Positions 41,069-49,843 of a stretch of DNA of 64,000 nt are shown piece after piece (positions within the stretch are counted from its first letter, which is position 1; the number at the start of each line of letters is the position of its first letter). Where the stretch lies: assembly GCA_944343275.1 (NCBI GenBank), contig CALVMH010000006.1, forward strand, positions 1 through 64,000, written 5' to 3'. A model generated the notes under the pieces. That model saw only the letters and a list, made by a program, of their open reading frames with translations, made no database searches and was not told where the DNA came from. This stretch comes from an uncultured Clostridia bacterium (lineage in GTDB: Bacteria > Bacillota > Clostridia > Christensenellales > Borkfalkiaceae). The position numbers were made by a program, and so were the translations under genes.

Positions 41069-41800
41069 ATGAAATTTTTCAGAAAATGTTTTTCCGTTCT
41101 GTCCCCTGTGGAGTGGGGACTGTATCTTGCATCCGTCGCGGCGATCCTGACCGCCTTTTTTGCCTGCCGCTGTACGCAGTATCTCTACCTTGCCGGCTCC
41201 CTTCTGGGCGCGACGTCCCTCATCTTTCTTGCGCGCGGCAATCCCGCGGGGCAGGTCCTCACCATCCTGTTCAGCTGTTTTTACGGCTATGTCTCCTTTA
41301 CGTTCCGCTACTACGGCGAGATGATCACCTACCTCGGCATGACCGCCCCCATCGCAGCCGCCGCCCTCGTCAGCTGGCTGCGCCACCCCTTCGGCGGCAA
41401 CCGCGCCGAAGTGACCGTCAACCGTCCGCCCCGCAGGGAATACCTCATCATCTTCGCATCGGGCGGCGCCGTCACCGCCGCGTTCTTCTTCCTGCTGCGC
41501 GCTCTGGACACCGCCATGCTGCCGCTGAGCACTCTCTCCGTGTTCACAAGCTGGGTCGCCGTATGTCTGACCGTGCGCCGCAGCCCCTTCTATGCGCTCG
41601 GCTACGCCGCAAACGACATCGTGCTCGTCGCGCTCTGGGTCTTCGCCGCCGCGCAGGAACGCGAATACATCTGCATGGTCATCTGTTTCGCCGTCTTCCT
41701 GCTCAACGACCTGTACGGATTTTGGAGCTGGCGGCGCATGCAGAAGCGTCAGGCAGCCGCGGAACGGGCAGCGGAGGCGGGACCGTCCGACGCATGCTGA
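41069..41800 (+). CDS. pnuC: PnuC-like nicotinamide riboside/vitamin transporter
   Basis: A 243-aa membrane protein with about seven helices. The C-terminal part, SVFTSWVAVCLTVRRSPFYALGYAANDIVLVALWV then NDLYGFWSWRRM, matches the PnuC family, which imports nicotinamide riboside (or related vitamins) by facilitated diffusion followed by phosphorylation. ATG 41069 has GAGG 8 nt upstream. It stands alone, downstream of degenerate repeats and upstream of a terminator. The exact vitamin is not certain. Confidence 0.85.
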   Translation: MKFFRKCFSVLSPVEWGLYLASVAAILTAFFACRCTQYLYLAGSLLGATSLIFLARGNPAGQVLTILFSCFYGYVSFTFRYYGEMITYLGMTAPIAAAALVSWLRHPFGGNRAEVTVNRPPRREYLIIFASGGAVTAAFFFLLRALDTAMLPLSTLSVFTSWVAVCLTVRRSPFYALGYAANDIVLVALWVFAAAQEREYICMVICFAVFLLNDLYGFWSWRRMQKRQAAAERAAEAGPSDAC

Positions 41801-41815
41801 TCTTCCGCAAGATAC

Positions 41816-41856
41816 GGCGCGCGGCTTGCTTTGCAGCAAGCCGCGCGCCCTTTTTT
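41816..41856. terminator. Terminator between pnuC and the rRNA methyltransferase
   Basis: Perfect 15-bp stem GGCGCGCGGCTTGCT/AGCAAGCCGCGCGCC with TTGC loop, then CTTTTTT. Confidence 0.85.
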
Positions 41857-43135
41857 AAGGTTCCCGCAGTCCCTTCGGATAGTGATTTTTGAGAACGCCG
41901 CCCGCCGCCTTGGCGAGCGAAAGCGGAAAGCCGCGCCATGCGGCGATGCCCCAGCCCGCTTCAAACGCCGCAGGCAGCGTCTCGCCCCTGAGCCAGCGGA
42001 CACAGTCGTCGTCCGAGAGCGCCTGCACCCTGCGCACGTTCTGCGTGCATGCGCCCGCTGCAAGGGCGTGGGCGGGCACAAACCGCCTGCCGTCGAAACT
42101 GCCGAGTTCCAGCCCCGTCCGCAGCCATTTTGCGTTCACGGCGGGAAAGGCACAGGGCAGCAAGAACAGCCTGCCCTGCGCGGTGACGGTCACCTCGCCT
42201 GCGGGAGGCCGCAAAAAGAAGTCCCGCGCGAACGCCTCGTATGCCCTCTCCGCCGCCGCATCGCGCCGCAGGGAGAGGCGGGGCGCCTCCCTGCGCTCCC
42301 CCGCGCGCTTTTTGAGCCGCGCCGCAAAGTGTCCTTCGCCGCGCACCTCGTGCGGAAGAAGCAGCCGCGTCTCTTCGAGCGTAAATTCGGGATGTCGGGC
42401 GAGGAAGGCGGAAATCTGCCCCTCGTTTTCGCCCTCCTCGAAGGTGCAGGTGGAATAGACGAGCGTGCCGCCCCCCGCAAGAAGGCACGCGGCGGCATCG
42501 AGGATGTCCCGCTGGCGGGCAATGCAGCGCTCCACGTTCTGCACGCTCCATTCGGTGACGGCGGCGGGGGTCTTACGGAACATCCCCTCCCCCGAACAGG
42601 GCGCATCGACGAGCACCCTGTCAAAATAACAAGGCAGCGCGCGGGCGAGCGAAGCAAGGTCCGTGCTGACGACGGCGCAGTTTGTTATCCCCAGCCGCTC
42701 AACGTTCTGCGAGAGGATGCGCGCGCGGTCGGGGACATATTCGTTGGCGACGAGCACCCCTTCCCCGCGCATGGCGGCGGCGAGCTGCCCCGTCTTTCCG
42801 CCCGGCGCGGCGCAGGCGTCGAGCACCCGTTCCCCCGGCTGCGCCCCGACAAGGGGCGCGGCGGACATGGCGGACGGCTCCTGCACATAGAAGAGCCCCG
42901 CGTGGTGGGCGGGCGTGTGCCCCAATCCCTCCGCCGCCGTATAAAATCCCCCTTCCGCCCATGCAACGCGCTCCCCCGCAAAGGGGGCGAGGGCGGAAAA
43001 TTCCTCCGCCGTGAGCTTCAGCAGGTTTGCACGCACGCCCTTCACGGGCGCCTGCTCATAACAACGCAAAAAGGCGGGGTACGCCGCGCCCAGCCTTTTT
43101 TGCATGCGTTCTGAAAATTCTGCGGGCAGGTTCAT
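41855..43135 (-). CDS. RsmF/NSUN-type RNA m5C methyltransferase
   Basis: A 426-aa enzyme. LDACAAPGGKTGQLAA is the SAM loop, and the two catalytic cysteines are in DAPCSGEGMFRK and YSTCTFEEGENE, as in rRNA cytosine-C5 methyltransferases RsmF/YebU. The C-terminal ~120 residues form a PUA-like extension ending GGVLKNHYPKGLREP. ATG 43135 overlaps the stop of the exonuclease gene (ATGA), indicating coupling. Confidence 0.92.
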   Translation of the reverse strand: MNLPAEFSERMQKRLGAAYPAFLRCYEQAPVKGVRANLLKLTAEEFSALAPFAGERVAWAEGGFYTAAEGLGHTPAHHAGLFYVQEPSAMSAAPLVGAQPGERVLDACAAPGGKTGQLAAAMRGEGVLVANEYVPDRARILSQNVERLGITNCAVVSTDLASLARALPCYFDRVLVDAPCSGEGMFRKTPAAVTEWSVQNVERCIARQRDILDAAACLLAGGGTLVYSTCTFEEGENEGQISAFLARHPEFTLEETRLLLPHEVRGEGHFAARLKKRAGERREAPRLSLRRDAAAERAYEAFARDFFLRPPAGEVTVTAQGRLFLLPCAFPAVNAKWLRTGLELGSFDGRRFVPAHALAAGACTQNVRRVQALSDDDCVRWLRGETLPAAFEAGWGIAAWRGFPLSLAKAAGGVLKNHYPKGLREP

Positions 43136-44091
43136 GACTGTAACAGCGCGCCCTCCAGCCGTTCGAGCGGAACGAACGCCGCGCCCGCGTTCACCGCATT
43201 CTGATAGCGGACACCGCCCTGTCCGCGCGCAATATAGACGTTGCACTCGCCGGGATGGGAGGTGTACTTTCCCCCCGATGCAAAGATGGCGGCGACGAGG
43301 TGCACCGAAAGGGGCACTTCCTCCTCCACTTCCTTGGCGAAGCAGAACACCTTGCCTTCGAGCGAGCCGCCCTTGGCGCGGCGGTGCATGTGCTTGTTGA
43401 CGAAGCGGTAGAATTCGTCGTGCGCGCGGGCGCGTTTCTCGCGCTCCTCGTCGCGTTCCGCCAGGTAGGAACGCAGCCCGAGCGAGGCGAGCGGCGTGAT
43501 CTTGTGCCCCGCGATCTGCCCTGCGCGGATGTTGTAGTGCGCAACGAACGCGGGCACCGTGTCCGCATCGGAACGGCGCACGAGCGCCTCGCACACGCGC
43601 ATGGTGGCATAGGCGTCGTCCACGGCGCGGTGGGGCGTGAACTCGATGCCCAGCTCCTCCGCCATGGCGCCAAGCCCGAGCTGGCGGGAAAAATCATGCC
43701 GGACGTTCATGTAAAAGAACTGCGTATCGTAAAAGCGGAATTGAAACGACGGGAGCTTATAGCGCTTGGTTTCCAGATTGAGATAGTTGACGTCGTTGAG
43801 CGTGGCATGCCCCAGAACGATATGCTCCTTGTTTTCGAGCAGCCGCTTGATGCGGCCGTATGCGGCGGGAAAGACCGGATACTTCTTGAAATCCTCATAC
43901 ACATAGGGCAGCACCAGCCCCTCTTTGCCCTTCCGGTCGGTCAGATGGAACTTCCCTTTGGGGTTGAGGAGGATGTCCTCGCGTTCGAGGACGTTGAAGC
44001 GTTCATCGGTCAGGACATATCCGAAGGCGCAGATCTTGGCGACGCTCTTGTAGACGCAGGCGCACTCGATGTCGAAAAAGACGTACTTCAT
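43132..44091 (-). CDS. DEDDh 3'-5' exonuclease with BRCT-like C-terminus
   Basis: A 319-aa protein. The exonuclease fold has FDIECA (D7, E9), LGHATLNDVNYL and HRAVDDAYAT (H-x4-D), as in DnaQ/PolC-type proofreading enzymes. The last ~80 residues (LEGKVFCFAKEVEEEV...FASGGKYTSHPGECNVYIARGQGGV...) resemble a BRCT domain, which would bind DNA or phosphoproteins. ATG 44091 overlaps the serS stop. It may act in DNA repair or RNA trimming. Confidence 0.85.
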   Translation of the reverse strand: MKYVFFDIECACVYKSVAKICAFGYVLTDERFNVLEREDILLNPKGKFHLTDRKGKEGLVLPYVYEDFKKYPVFPAAYGRIKRLLENKEHIVLGHATLNDVNYLNLETKRYKLPSFQFRFYDTQFFYMNVRHDFSRQLGLGAMAEELGIEFTPHRAVDDAYATMRVCEALVRRSDADTVPAFVAHYNIRAGQIAGHKITPLASLGLRSYLAERDEEREKRARAHDEFYRFVNKHMHRRAKGGSLEGKVFCFAKEVEEEVPLSVHLVAAIFASGGKYTSHPGECNVYIARGQGGVRYQNAVNAGAAFVPLERLEGALLQS

Positions 44092-45374
44092 GAACGGGGC
44101 ATGAGCTTCTGCGTGCCGCCCATGTACGGACGCAGCACCTCGGGAATGTCCACGCTGCCGTCCGCGTTGAGGTGATTTTCCAAAAAGGCGATGAGCATCC
44201 TGGGAGGCGCCGCCACCGTGTTGTTGAGGGTGTGTGCAAATGCCGTTCCCTTCTCGCCCTTGTAGCGGATGCCCAGCCTCCTCGCCTGCGCGTCCGTGAG
44301 GTTGGAACACGACCCCACTTCGAAATACTTCTTCTGGCGGGGCGACCACGCTTCGACGTCCACGCTGCGGTATTTGAGGTCGGCAAGATCGCCCGAACAG
44401 CATTCCAGCGTGCGCACGGGGATCCCCATGGAGACAAACAGCTCCACGGTGTAGCGCCACATCTTATCGTACCACATCTCGCTCTCTTCGGGCTTGCAGA
44501 TGACGATCATCTCCTGCTTTTCAAATTGATGGATGCGGTAGATGCCGCGCTCTTCCAGCCCGTGCGCGCCCTTTTCCTTGCGGAAACAGGGGGAATAGCT
44601 GGTGAGCGTTAAGGGGAGCTGCGCGGCGGGGAGCGTCGTGTTCATGAACCTGCCGATCATGGAGTGCTCGCTCGTGCCGATGAGATAGAGGTCCTCCCCC
44701 TCGATCTTGTACATCATACCGTCCATCTCTTCAAAGCTCATGACGCCCGACACGACGTCCGAACGGATCATGAAGGGCGGGATGCAGTAGGTGAATCCCT
44801 TGCCGATCATGAAGTCGCGCGCATAGGCGAGCACGGCGGAATGCAGGCGGGCGACGTCGCCCAACAGATAATAAAAGCCCTGCCCGCTCGTCCGCCTTGC
44901 GCTGTCGAGGTCGATGCCTGCAAGTTTTTCCAAGATGTCCACATGATAGGGAACTTCGAAATCGGGCACCTTCGGTTCGAGAAAGCGTTCCCGTTCGACG
45001 TTCTGCGTGTCGTTCTCGCCGATAGGCGTCTCGTCGGAGATGAAGTTGGGGATGCGCATCATGACGGCTTTGAGGCGCGCGCCTGCGTCCTCCGCCTCCT
45101 TTTCGACCTCTGCGAGACGGGCGGCGTCCGCCGTGACCTGCGCCTTCACCTTCTCCGCTTCGTCCGCCTTTTTCTCACGCATCAAGAGCCCGATCTGCTT
45201 GGAGAGCGCGTTGCGGGAGGCGCGCAGGGCGTCCCCCTCCGTTTGCAGCGCGCGGCGCTTTTCGTCGAGGGCGAGCGCCTCGTCCACCAAGGGGAGCTTG
45301 CTGTCTTGAAATTTCTTCCGGATGTTTTCGCGCACGCGGTCGGGGTCGGCGCGCAGAACGGCGATGTCGATCAT
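44088..45374 (-). CDS. serS: Seryl-tRNA synthetase
   Basis: A 428-aa class II synthetase. An N-terminal coiled-coil arm (about 30-100, EALALDEKRRALQTEGDALRASRNALSKQ) binds tRNA; the catalytic core has motif 2 (FRKEKGAHGLEERGIYRIHQFEKQE) and motif 3 (LNNTVAAPPRMLIAFLENH). ATG 45374 has GAGG 7 nt upstream, preferred to an in-frame codon 19 residues earlier. It leads a coupled operon serS-exonuclease-methyltransferase. Confidence 0.97.
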   Translation of the reverse strand: MIDIAVLRADPDRVRENIRKKFQDSKLPLVDEALALDEKRRALQTEGDALRASRNALSKQIGLLMREKKADEAEKVKAQVTADAARLAEVEKEAEDAGARLKAVMMRIPNFISDETPIGENDTQNVERERFLEPKVPDFEVPYHVDILEKLAGIDLDSARRTSGQGFYYLLGDVARLHSAVLAYARDFMIGKGFTYCIPPFMIRSDVVSGVMSFEEMDGMMYKIEGEDLYLIGTSEHSMIGRFMNTTLPAAQLPLTLTSYSPCFRKEKGAHGLEERGIYRIHQFEKQEMIVICKPEESEMWYDKMWRYTVELFVSMGIPVRTLECCSGDLADLKYRSVDVEAWSPRQKKYFEVGSCSNLTDAQARRLGIRYKGEKGTAFAHTLNNTVAAPPRMLIAFLENHLNADGSVDIPEVLRPYMGGTQKLMPRS

Positions 45375-45480
45375 ACAAATGCCTCTTGTCCTGTTTTTTT
45401 CAATTATACACTTTTTTTCCGCGGATTGCAACCTTCCCCGTGCGGCGGCGGGAAAAAAAGCAAAACTCTTTGCTTATTTT

Positions 45481-45509
45481 TTGACTTTTGCGCGCATACA
45501 GTGTATAAT
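45481..45509 (+). promoter_or_regulatory. Promoter of the P-type ATPase gene
   Basis: TTGACT (45481-45486), 17 bp, TATAAT (45504-45509). Confidence 0.8.
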
Positions 45510-45544
45510 ACTGTTGTATCGTTTGTATACGGGAGAACCTGAAC

Positions 45545-48169
45545 TTGAAAAAGACGACCGCAAAATCGCAGCCGCAGCCCGCGGAAGAGACGGAAGACGT
45601 GCCTACCATGTCCGAAGAGATGCCTGAGGACGCGCCCGAACAGGCGCCCGACGCGCCGAAAAAGCGCTTCTCCGACCGCGTGACGGGCGGCGGCGCCGTG
45701 CAAAAAGAAGGACAGACGCGCAAAAAACTCCTGAAGGCGTTCCGCCGCGCAAAGCACATTCCTTCCGCCGAGGACGTGGAGCGCTTTACGCCCGACCCCG
45801 ACATGGGGCTTTCCGCCAAGCAAGCGGAGCTGCGCATGGAGCAGTTCCTGTTCAACGACGTCAATAAAAAATACAGCAAATCCTACGCGAGCATCTTCGT
45901 CGGGAACATCTGCACCTTCTTCAACCTTTTGTGCCTTCTGGTGGCGCTCGCCCTCGCGTATGCGGGAGCGCCCCTCTCGCAGTTCCTGTTCGTCGCCATC
46001 TTCGGCGCCAACCTGCTCATCGGCATCGTGCAGGAGATCATCGCAAAAAAGCAGGTCGACAAACTCTCCGTCCTCATTTCCGCGACGGCGAAGGTGATGC
46101 GCGACGGGGTGAAACAGGAGATCGGCGTCAGGGACATCGTGCTCGACGACATCATCCTCCTCGAAACGGGACAGCAGATCCCCGCCGACTGCGTGCTGCT
46201 CGACGGGAACGTGGAGATCAACGAATCCCTGTTAACGGGCGAATCCGTCCCCGTCAAAAAGGCGCCCGGCGAGACGCTGTACGCGGGCTCCTATGTGGCG
46301 AGCGGCAATTGCCGCGTGCGCGCCGACAAGGTGGGCAAGGCGACCTATCTCAATTCCCTCACCGCCAAGGCGAAAAAGTATAAAAAACCGCGTTCGGAGA
46401 TCATGAACTCCATCCGCCTGTTCATTCGCGTCATCGGCGTGCTCATCCCCTTTGTGGCGGCGGCGATGGCATGGATCAATTGGCGCGCGACGGGCGACGT
46501 CTCGCAGACCATCCAATTCACGGGCGCGGTGGTCATCGGCATGATCCCCTCCGGGCTCTTGCTGCTCACTTCGTTTGCGATGGCGATCGGCGTCATGCGG
46601 CTTGCCAAGAAGCGGACGCTCGTGCAGGACCTTTATTCCCTCGAAATGCTCGCCCGCGTCAACGTCCTGTGCCTCGACAAGACGGGCACCATCACGGACG
46701 GCAGGATGACCGTGAGCGACGTGATGATCCTGAACAACTTTGTCGACAACCCGTTGGAGGAAGTGATGGGGAGCATGCTCTCCGCCCTTGACGACAACAA
46801 TCAGACCTCCATCGCCCTCTATAACCGCTTCGGTCACTCGAACGCGCTGCGCGCGACGGCGATCGTTCCCTTTTCCAGCAAGCGCAAGCTCTCCGCCGTC
46901 ACCTTCGGCGAGACGGGGACGTTTGCGATGGGCGCGCCCGAATTTGTGCTGCGCCCCATGCCCCCCAAGATCGACAAGATCGTCAAGCAATACGCGGCGG
47001 CGGGCATGCGCGTTCTGCTGCTTGCCTACTCCCCTTCACCCATCTCCGGCGGGCGGCTGCCCTCCCTCTTCCGCCCGGCAGCCATCATCACCCTTGCCGA
47101 CAACATCCGTTCGGACGCCATCGACACCATCAAGTGGTTCCGCGAGAACGACGTGGACATCCGCATCATCTCCGGCGACAACCCCGTCACCGTCTCGGAA
47201 GTGGCGCGCCGCGTGGGAGTGCAGAACGCGGGAAAATACATCTCCCTCGACGGGCTCACCGATCTGGAAGTGGAAAACGTTGCCAACCAATACACCGTGT
47301 TCGGGCGGGTCACCCCCGAACAGAAGGCGATCCTGGTGCGCACCATCAAAAAGCAGGGCAATACCGTCGCCATGACGGGGGACGGCGTCAACGACATCCT
47401 TGCCCTGAAAGAGGCGGACTGCGCCGTGTCCGTCGCCTCGGGCAGCGAGGCGGCGCGCAACGTCTCCCACCTCGTCCTCATGGACAACAACTTTCTGAAC
47501 CTGCCCAACGTCGTCTACGAAGGCAGGCGGGTCATCAACAACATCAAATCCTCTGCGGCGCTCTATATCATGAAGACGCTCTTCACGGTGCTGCTTGCCG
47601 CCTTCTGCTTTATCTTGCAGACGCAGTACTTCTTTACGACCAACAACATGCTGCTCTTCGAGACGCTCGTCACCGCCCTTCCCTCGGTGGTGCTCGCGCT
47701 GCAACCCAACGGCGAACGGGTCAAGGGGAAATTCATCCCATACGTCCTGTCACGATCGATCCCCGGCTCCGTCACATTGTTTTTGTGCGTGCTCGCCGTC
47801 TATGTGGGCGTCAGCGTCGCCCCGTCCGACTTCGGCAGCATGCAGATCGCCGTCACGGCGGACGGCGCCGCGCAGGAGCTCATCAACCCGCTCTTCGTGC
47901 TTGCCGTCTCCTTCGGCGGGCTTGTGATGCTCTCGCGCATCCTCAAACCCTTCAACCTGCTGCGCGCAGCCGTCTACGCCGTTTCGGTGGGCGTGAGCAT
48001 CCTGGTCCTTGCCGTGCCCTTCCTCGGCGAACTCGTGTACACGGGCTGGTCAACGATGGAGCCGATGTCCCTCACGCAGATTTTGTACATCGTGTGCATC
48101 GTGCTTGCCGCCTTCCCCGTGTCCAACCTGCTTGTGAAACTTTGCGATCTGATGAATCCGTCCGAATAA
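45545..48169 (+). CDS. P-type cation ATPase, CtpE-like
   Basis: An 874-aa ion pump. The phosphorylated aspartate is D378 in LCLDKTGTITDG; the TGES motif (LLTGESVPV), the nucleotide domain and the hinge MTGDGVNDILALKEADCAVS are intact. Helix 4 has VIGMIPSGLLLLTS, as in the CtpE group that moves Ca(II) in mycobacteria; the ion here is not certain. The first ~75 residues are low-complexity and charged, probably disordered. The start is taken as TTG 45545 with GGGAG 9 nt upstream; an ATG at codon 22 is the alternative. Confidence 0.9.
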   Translation: MKKTTAKSQPQPAEETEDVPTMSEEMPEDAPEQAPDAPKKRFSDRVTGGGAVQKEGQTRKKLLKAFRRAKHIPSAEDVERFTPDPDMGLSAKQAELRMEQFLFNDVNKKYSKSYASIFVGNICTFFNLLCLLVALALAYAGAPLSQFLFVAIFGANLLIGIVQEIIAKKQVDKLSVLISATAKVMRDGVKQEIGVRDIVLDDIILLETGQQIPADCVLLDGNVEINESLLTGESVPVKKAPGETLYAGSYVASGNCRVRADKVGKATYLNSLTAKAKKYKKPRSEIMNSIRLFIRVIGVLIPFVAAAMAWINWRATGDVSQTIQFTGAVVIGMIPSGLLLLTSFAMAIGVMRLAKKRTLVQDLYSLEMLARVNVLCLDKTGTITDGRMTVSDVMILNNFVDNPLEEVMGSMLSALDDNNQTSIALYNRFGHSNALRATAIVPFSSKRKLSAVTFGETGTFAMGAPEFVLRPMPPKIDKIVKQYAAAGMRVLLLAYSPSPISGGRLPSLFRPAAIITLADNIRSDAIDTIKWFRENDVDIRIISGDNPVTVSEVARRVGVQNAGKYISLDGLTDLEVENVANQYTVFGRVTPEQKAILVRTIKKQGNTVAMTGDGVNDILALKEADCAVSVASGSEAARNVSHLVLMDNNFLNLPNVVYEGRRVINNIKSSAALYIMKTLFTVLLAAFCFILQTQYFFTTNNMLLFETLVTALPSVVLALQPNGERVKGKFIPYVLSRSIPGSVTLFLCVLAVYVGVSVAPSDFGSMQIAVTADGAAQELINPLFVLAVSFGGLVMLSRILKPFNLLRAAVYAVSVGVSILVLAVPFLGELVYTGWSTMEPMSLTQILYIVCIVLAAFPVSNLLVKLCDLMNPSE

Positions 48170-48187
48170 ACGGGCGCAAAAATGACC

Positions 48188-48228
48188 GCGGCACGCGCCG
48201 CCCTTTCGGGCGGCGCGTGCCGCATTTT
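48188..48228 (+). terminator. Terminator after the P-type ATPase
   Basis: Perfect 16-bp stem GCGGCACGCGCCGCCC/GGGCGGCGCGTGCCGC with TTTC loop followed by ATTTTG. Confidence 0.8.
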
Positions 48229-48333
48229 GCGGACCGCATCACAAAACGGCTGCCGCATGGTGCCGCGGAAGGCGCGTTCCGCAAAAAAATCCGACTATTT
48301 TGATATTTTTTTGCCAAACGCATAAAAAAACGG

Positions 48334-48362
48334 TTTACAAAAAAAATAAATACTAATATAAT
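48334..48362 (+). promoter_or_regulatory. Promoter of the acidic zinc-ribbon gene
   Basis: TTTACA (48334-48339), A-rich 17-bp spacer, TATAAT (48357-48362). Confidence 0.75.
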
Positions 48363-48412
48363 TTATTAGCTTGTAAGTCGGGACACCGTTCCGAGGCATA
48401 AGGAGGGAGAAC

Positions 48413-48904
48413 ATGGTGCGTTATATCAAATGCCCGCGCTGCGAACTCAATTACATCGACGCGGAAAAACAGGAGTACTGCGACGTCTGCCTGAAAGAGA
48501 TGAGCGGACTTTCCACGTCCGACGACATCGACGAGACGGAGGACGACATCGCCACCGAACTTTGCCCCATCTGCGGCGAGAACATGATGCGCGCGGGCGA
48601 GAAGATGTGCGAAGAGTGCCGCAAGAAGGCGGAGTACGAGGAGGAAGAACCCGATCCCGACGAGGACGACGAATGGCGCGAATACCTCGACGACGATGCG
48701 GACGCCGACCTCGACCAGGAGATGGACGAACTCGGCGAGGCGTTCGGCGAGGAATTCGAGGACGACGACGCGGACGAGCAGGAAGAGGACTATCACGACG
48801 ACGCGGACGACGAGGACATGGACTACGTCACGGGCGACGAGATCTACTCGCTCGGCGACGATGACGACGATGACGACGACGAAAAAGAGGATGACGATTT
48901 CTGA
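48413..48904 (+). CDS. Zinc-ribbon protein with extremely acidic tail
   Basis: A 163-aa protein. Two zinc ribbons are visible: CPRCELNY...YCDVC (C8, C11, C24, C27) and CPICGENM...MCEEC (about residues 52-70). The C-terminal ~90 residues are overwhelmingly Asp/Glu, ending GDDDDDDDDEKEDDDF. Such a polyanionic tail can mimic nucleic acid and bind polymerases, ribosomes or basic proteins. GGAGGG precedes the ATG. It stands in front of comF, which also begins with a zinc ribbon. No family with a known function is recognised. Confidence 0.75.
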   Translation: MVRYIKCPRCELNYIDAEKQEYCDVCLKEMSGLSTSDDIDETEDDIATELCPICGENMMRAGEKMCEECRKKAEYEEEEPDPDEDDEWREYLDDDADADLDQEMDELGEAFGEEFEDDDADEQEEDYHDDADDEDMDYVTGDEIYSLGDDDDDDDDEKEDDDF

Positions 48905-48917
48905 TCGCAGCCTTGGG

Positions 48918-48950
48918 GGGCGGCGGGCGCTTTGCGCCCGCCGCCCTTTT
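48918..48950 (+). terminator. Terminator after the acidic zinc-ribbon gene
   Basis: 13-bp stem GGGCGGCGGGCGC/GCGCCCGCCGCCC with TTT loop and a TTTT tail. Confidence 0.75.
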
Positions 48951-48964
48951 GAAGAGGATGCCGC

Positions 48965-49690
48965 ATGAAGTTCTTTGCCCGCCTTGCAGCGTGGTTCAAA
49001 AACTATGAACGCACGCACAACTACACCTGCGACGTCTGCGGGAGGGAGGTGTTTGCGGGGGAGCGCATCTGCGAACGCTGCATGCGGGAACTCCCCTTCA
49101 TCCGCACGCGCTGCCCCGTCTGCGGCCGCAGGGTGAAGGAGGAGGGCGTCTGCGCCGCCTGCAAGCAGCGCCGCCCCGTGGTGCACGCGGCGCGTTCCGC
49201 CATGACGCACGACGGGGACGCCGCGCGCCTTGTATGGCGCTTCAAGCGCGGGCAGCGCTATCTCGCCCGCACGCTTGCACAGCTGCTCCTGCCCCCGCTG
49301 CGCGCCCTTCCCGCGGCGGACGCGCTCGTTCCCGTTCCCATGACCGCCCGCGCAAGACGCAGGCGCGGTTACGACCAGGCGCTGCTGCTTGCCGAGGAGC
49401 TCTCCGCGCTGAGCGGCGTGCCGCTGCTTTGCGCCGCCGAAAAGCGCAAGGAGACCGCGCAGCAAAAGTCACTCACCCGCGCGGAACGGGCAAAAAACCT
49501 GGAAGGATGCTTTCATGTGACGCTCCGCAAAGAGGTGAAGGGCAAGGCGCTCGTCATTGTGGACGACACCTATACGACGGGCGCCACGGCAGACGAACTT
49601 GCCGCCGCCCTGCTGCGCGCGGGCGCCAAAGCCGTGTATGCCGTCACCGTGACGAGCGTCGAGGACAAGCACCCGTTCGGCAGGAAGTGA
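48965..49690 (+). CDS. comF: ComF family phosphoribosyltransferase-like protein
   Basis: A 241-aa protein. A zinc ribbon (CDVCGREVFAGERICERC...CPVCGRR...CAACKQRR, residues 22-70) precedes the PRTase domain with PVPMTARARRRRGYDQALLLAEEL and the phosphate loop VIVDDTYTTGATADEL. ComF helps single-stranded DNA handling in natural transformation; family members are also found in non-competent species. AGAGG is 7 nt before ATG 48965. Confidence 0.93.
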   Translation: MKFFARLAAWFKNYERTHNYTCDVCGREVFAGERICERCMRELPFIRTRCPVCGRRVKEEGVCAACKQRRPVVHAARSAMTHDGDAARLVWRFKRGQRYLARTLAQLLLPPLRALPAADALVPVPMTARARRRRGYDQALLLAEELSALSGVPLLCAAEKRKETAQQKSLTRAERAKNLEGCFHVTLRKEVKGKALVIVDDTYTTGATADELAAALLRAGAKAVYAVTVTSVEDKHPFGRK

Positions 49691-49754
49691 CCGCCGCGCG
49701 CCCGCTTCCCGCCCCGCATTGCAAGCCCCCCGACCACCGCACGGGAGGACAAGG

Positions 49755-49814
49755 AAAAATCCCATCGCGAACAGCCGCCGTGCATCACTGCATCCGACTG
49801 TCTGCGATGGGATT
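49755..49814 (-). terminator. Terminator after the 813-aa lipoprotein gene
   Basis: Minus-strand arms AATCCCATCGC/GCGATGGGATT (49758-49768 and 49804-49814) with further internal pairing, followed by TTTTTCC. Confidence 0.65.
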
Positions 49815-49843
49815 CTCGCACTTTGCCGCCTTTTGGAAAGGCG

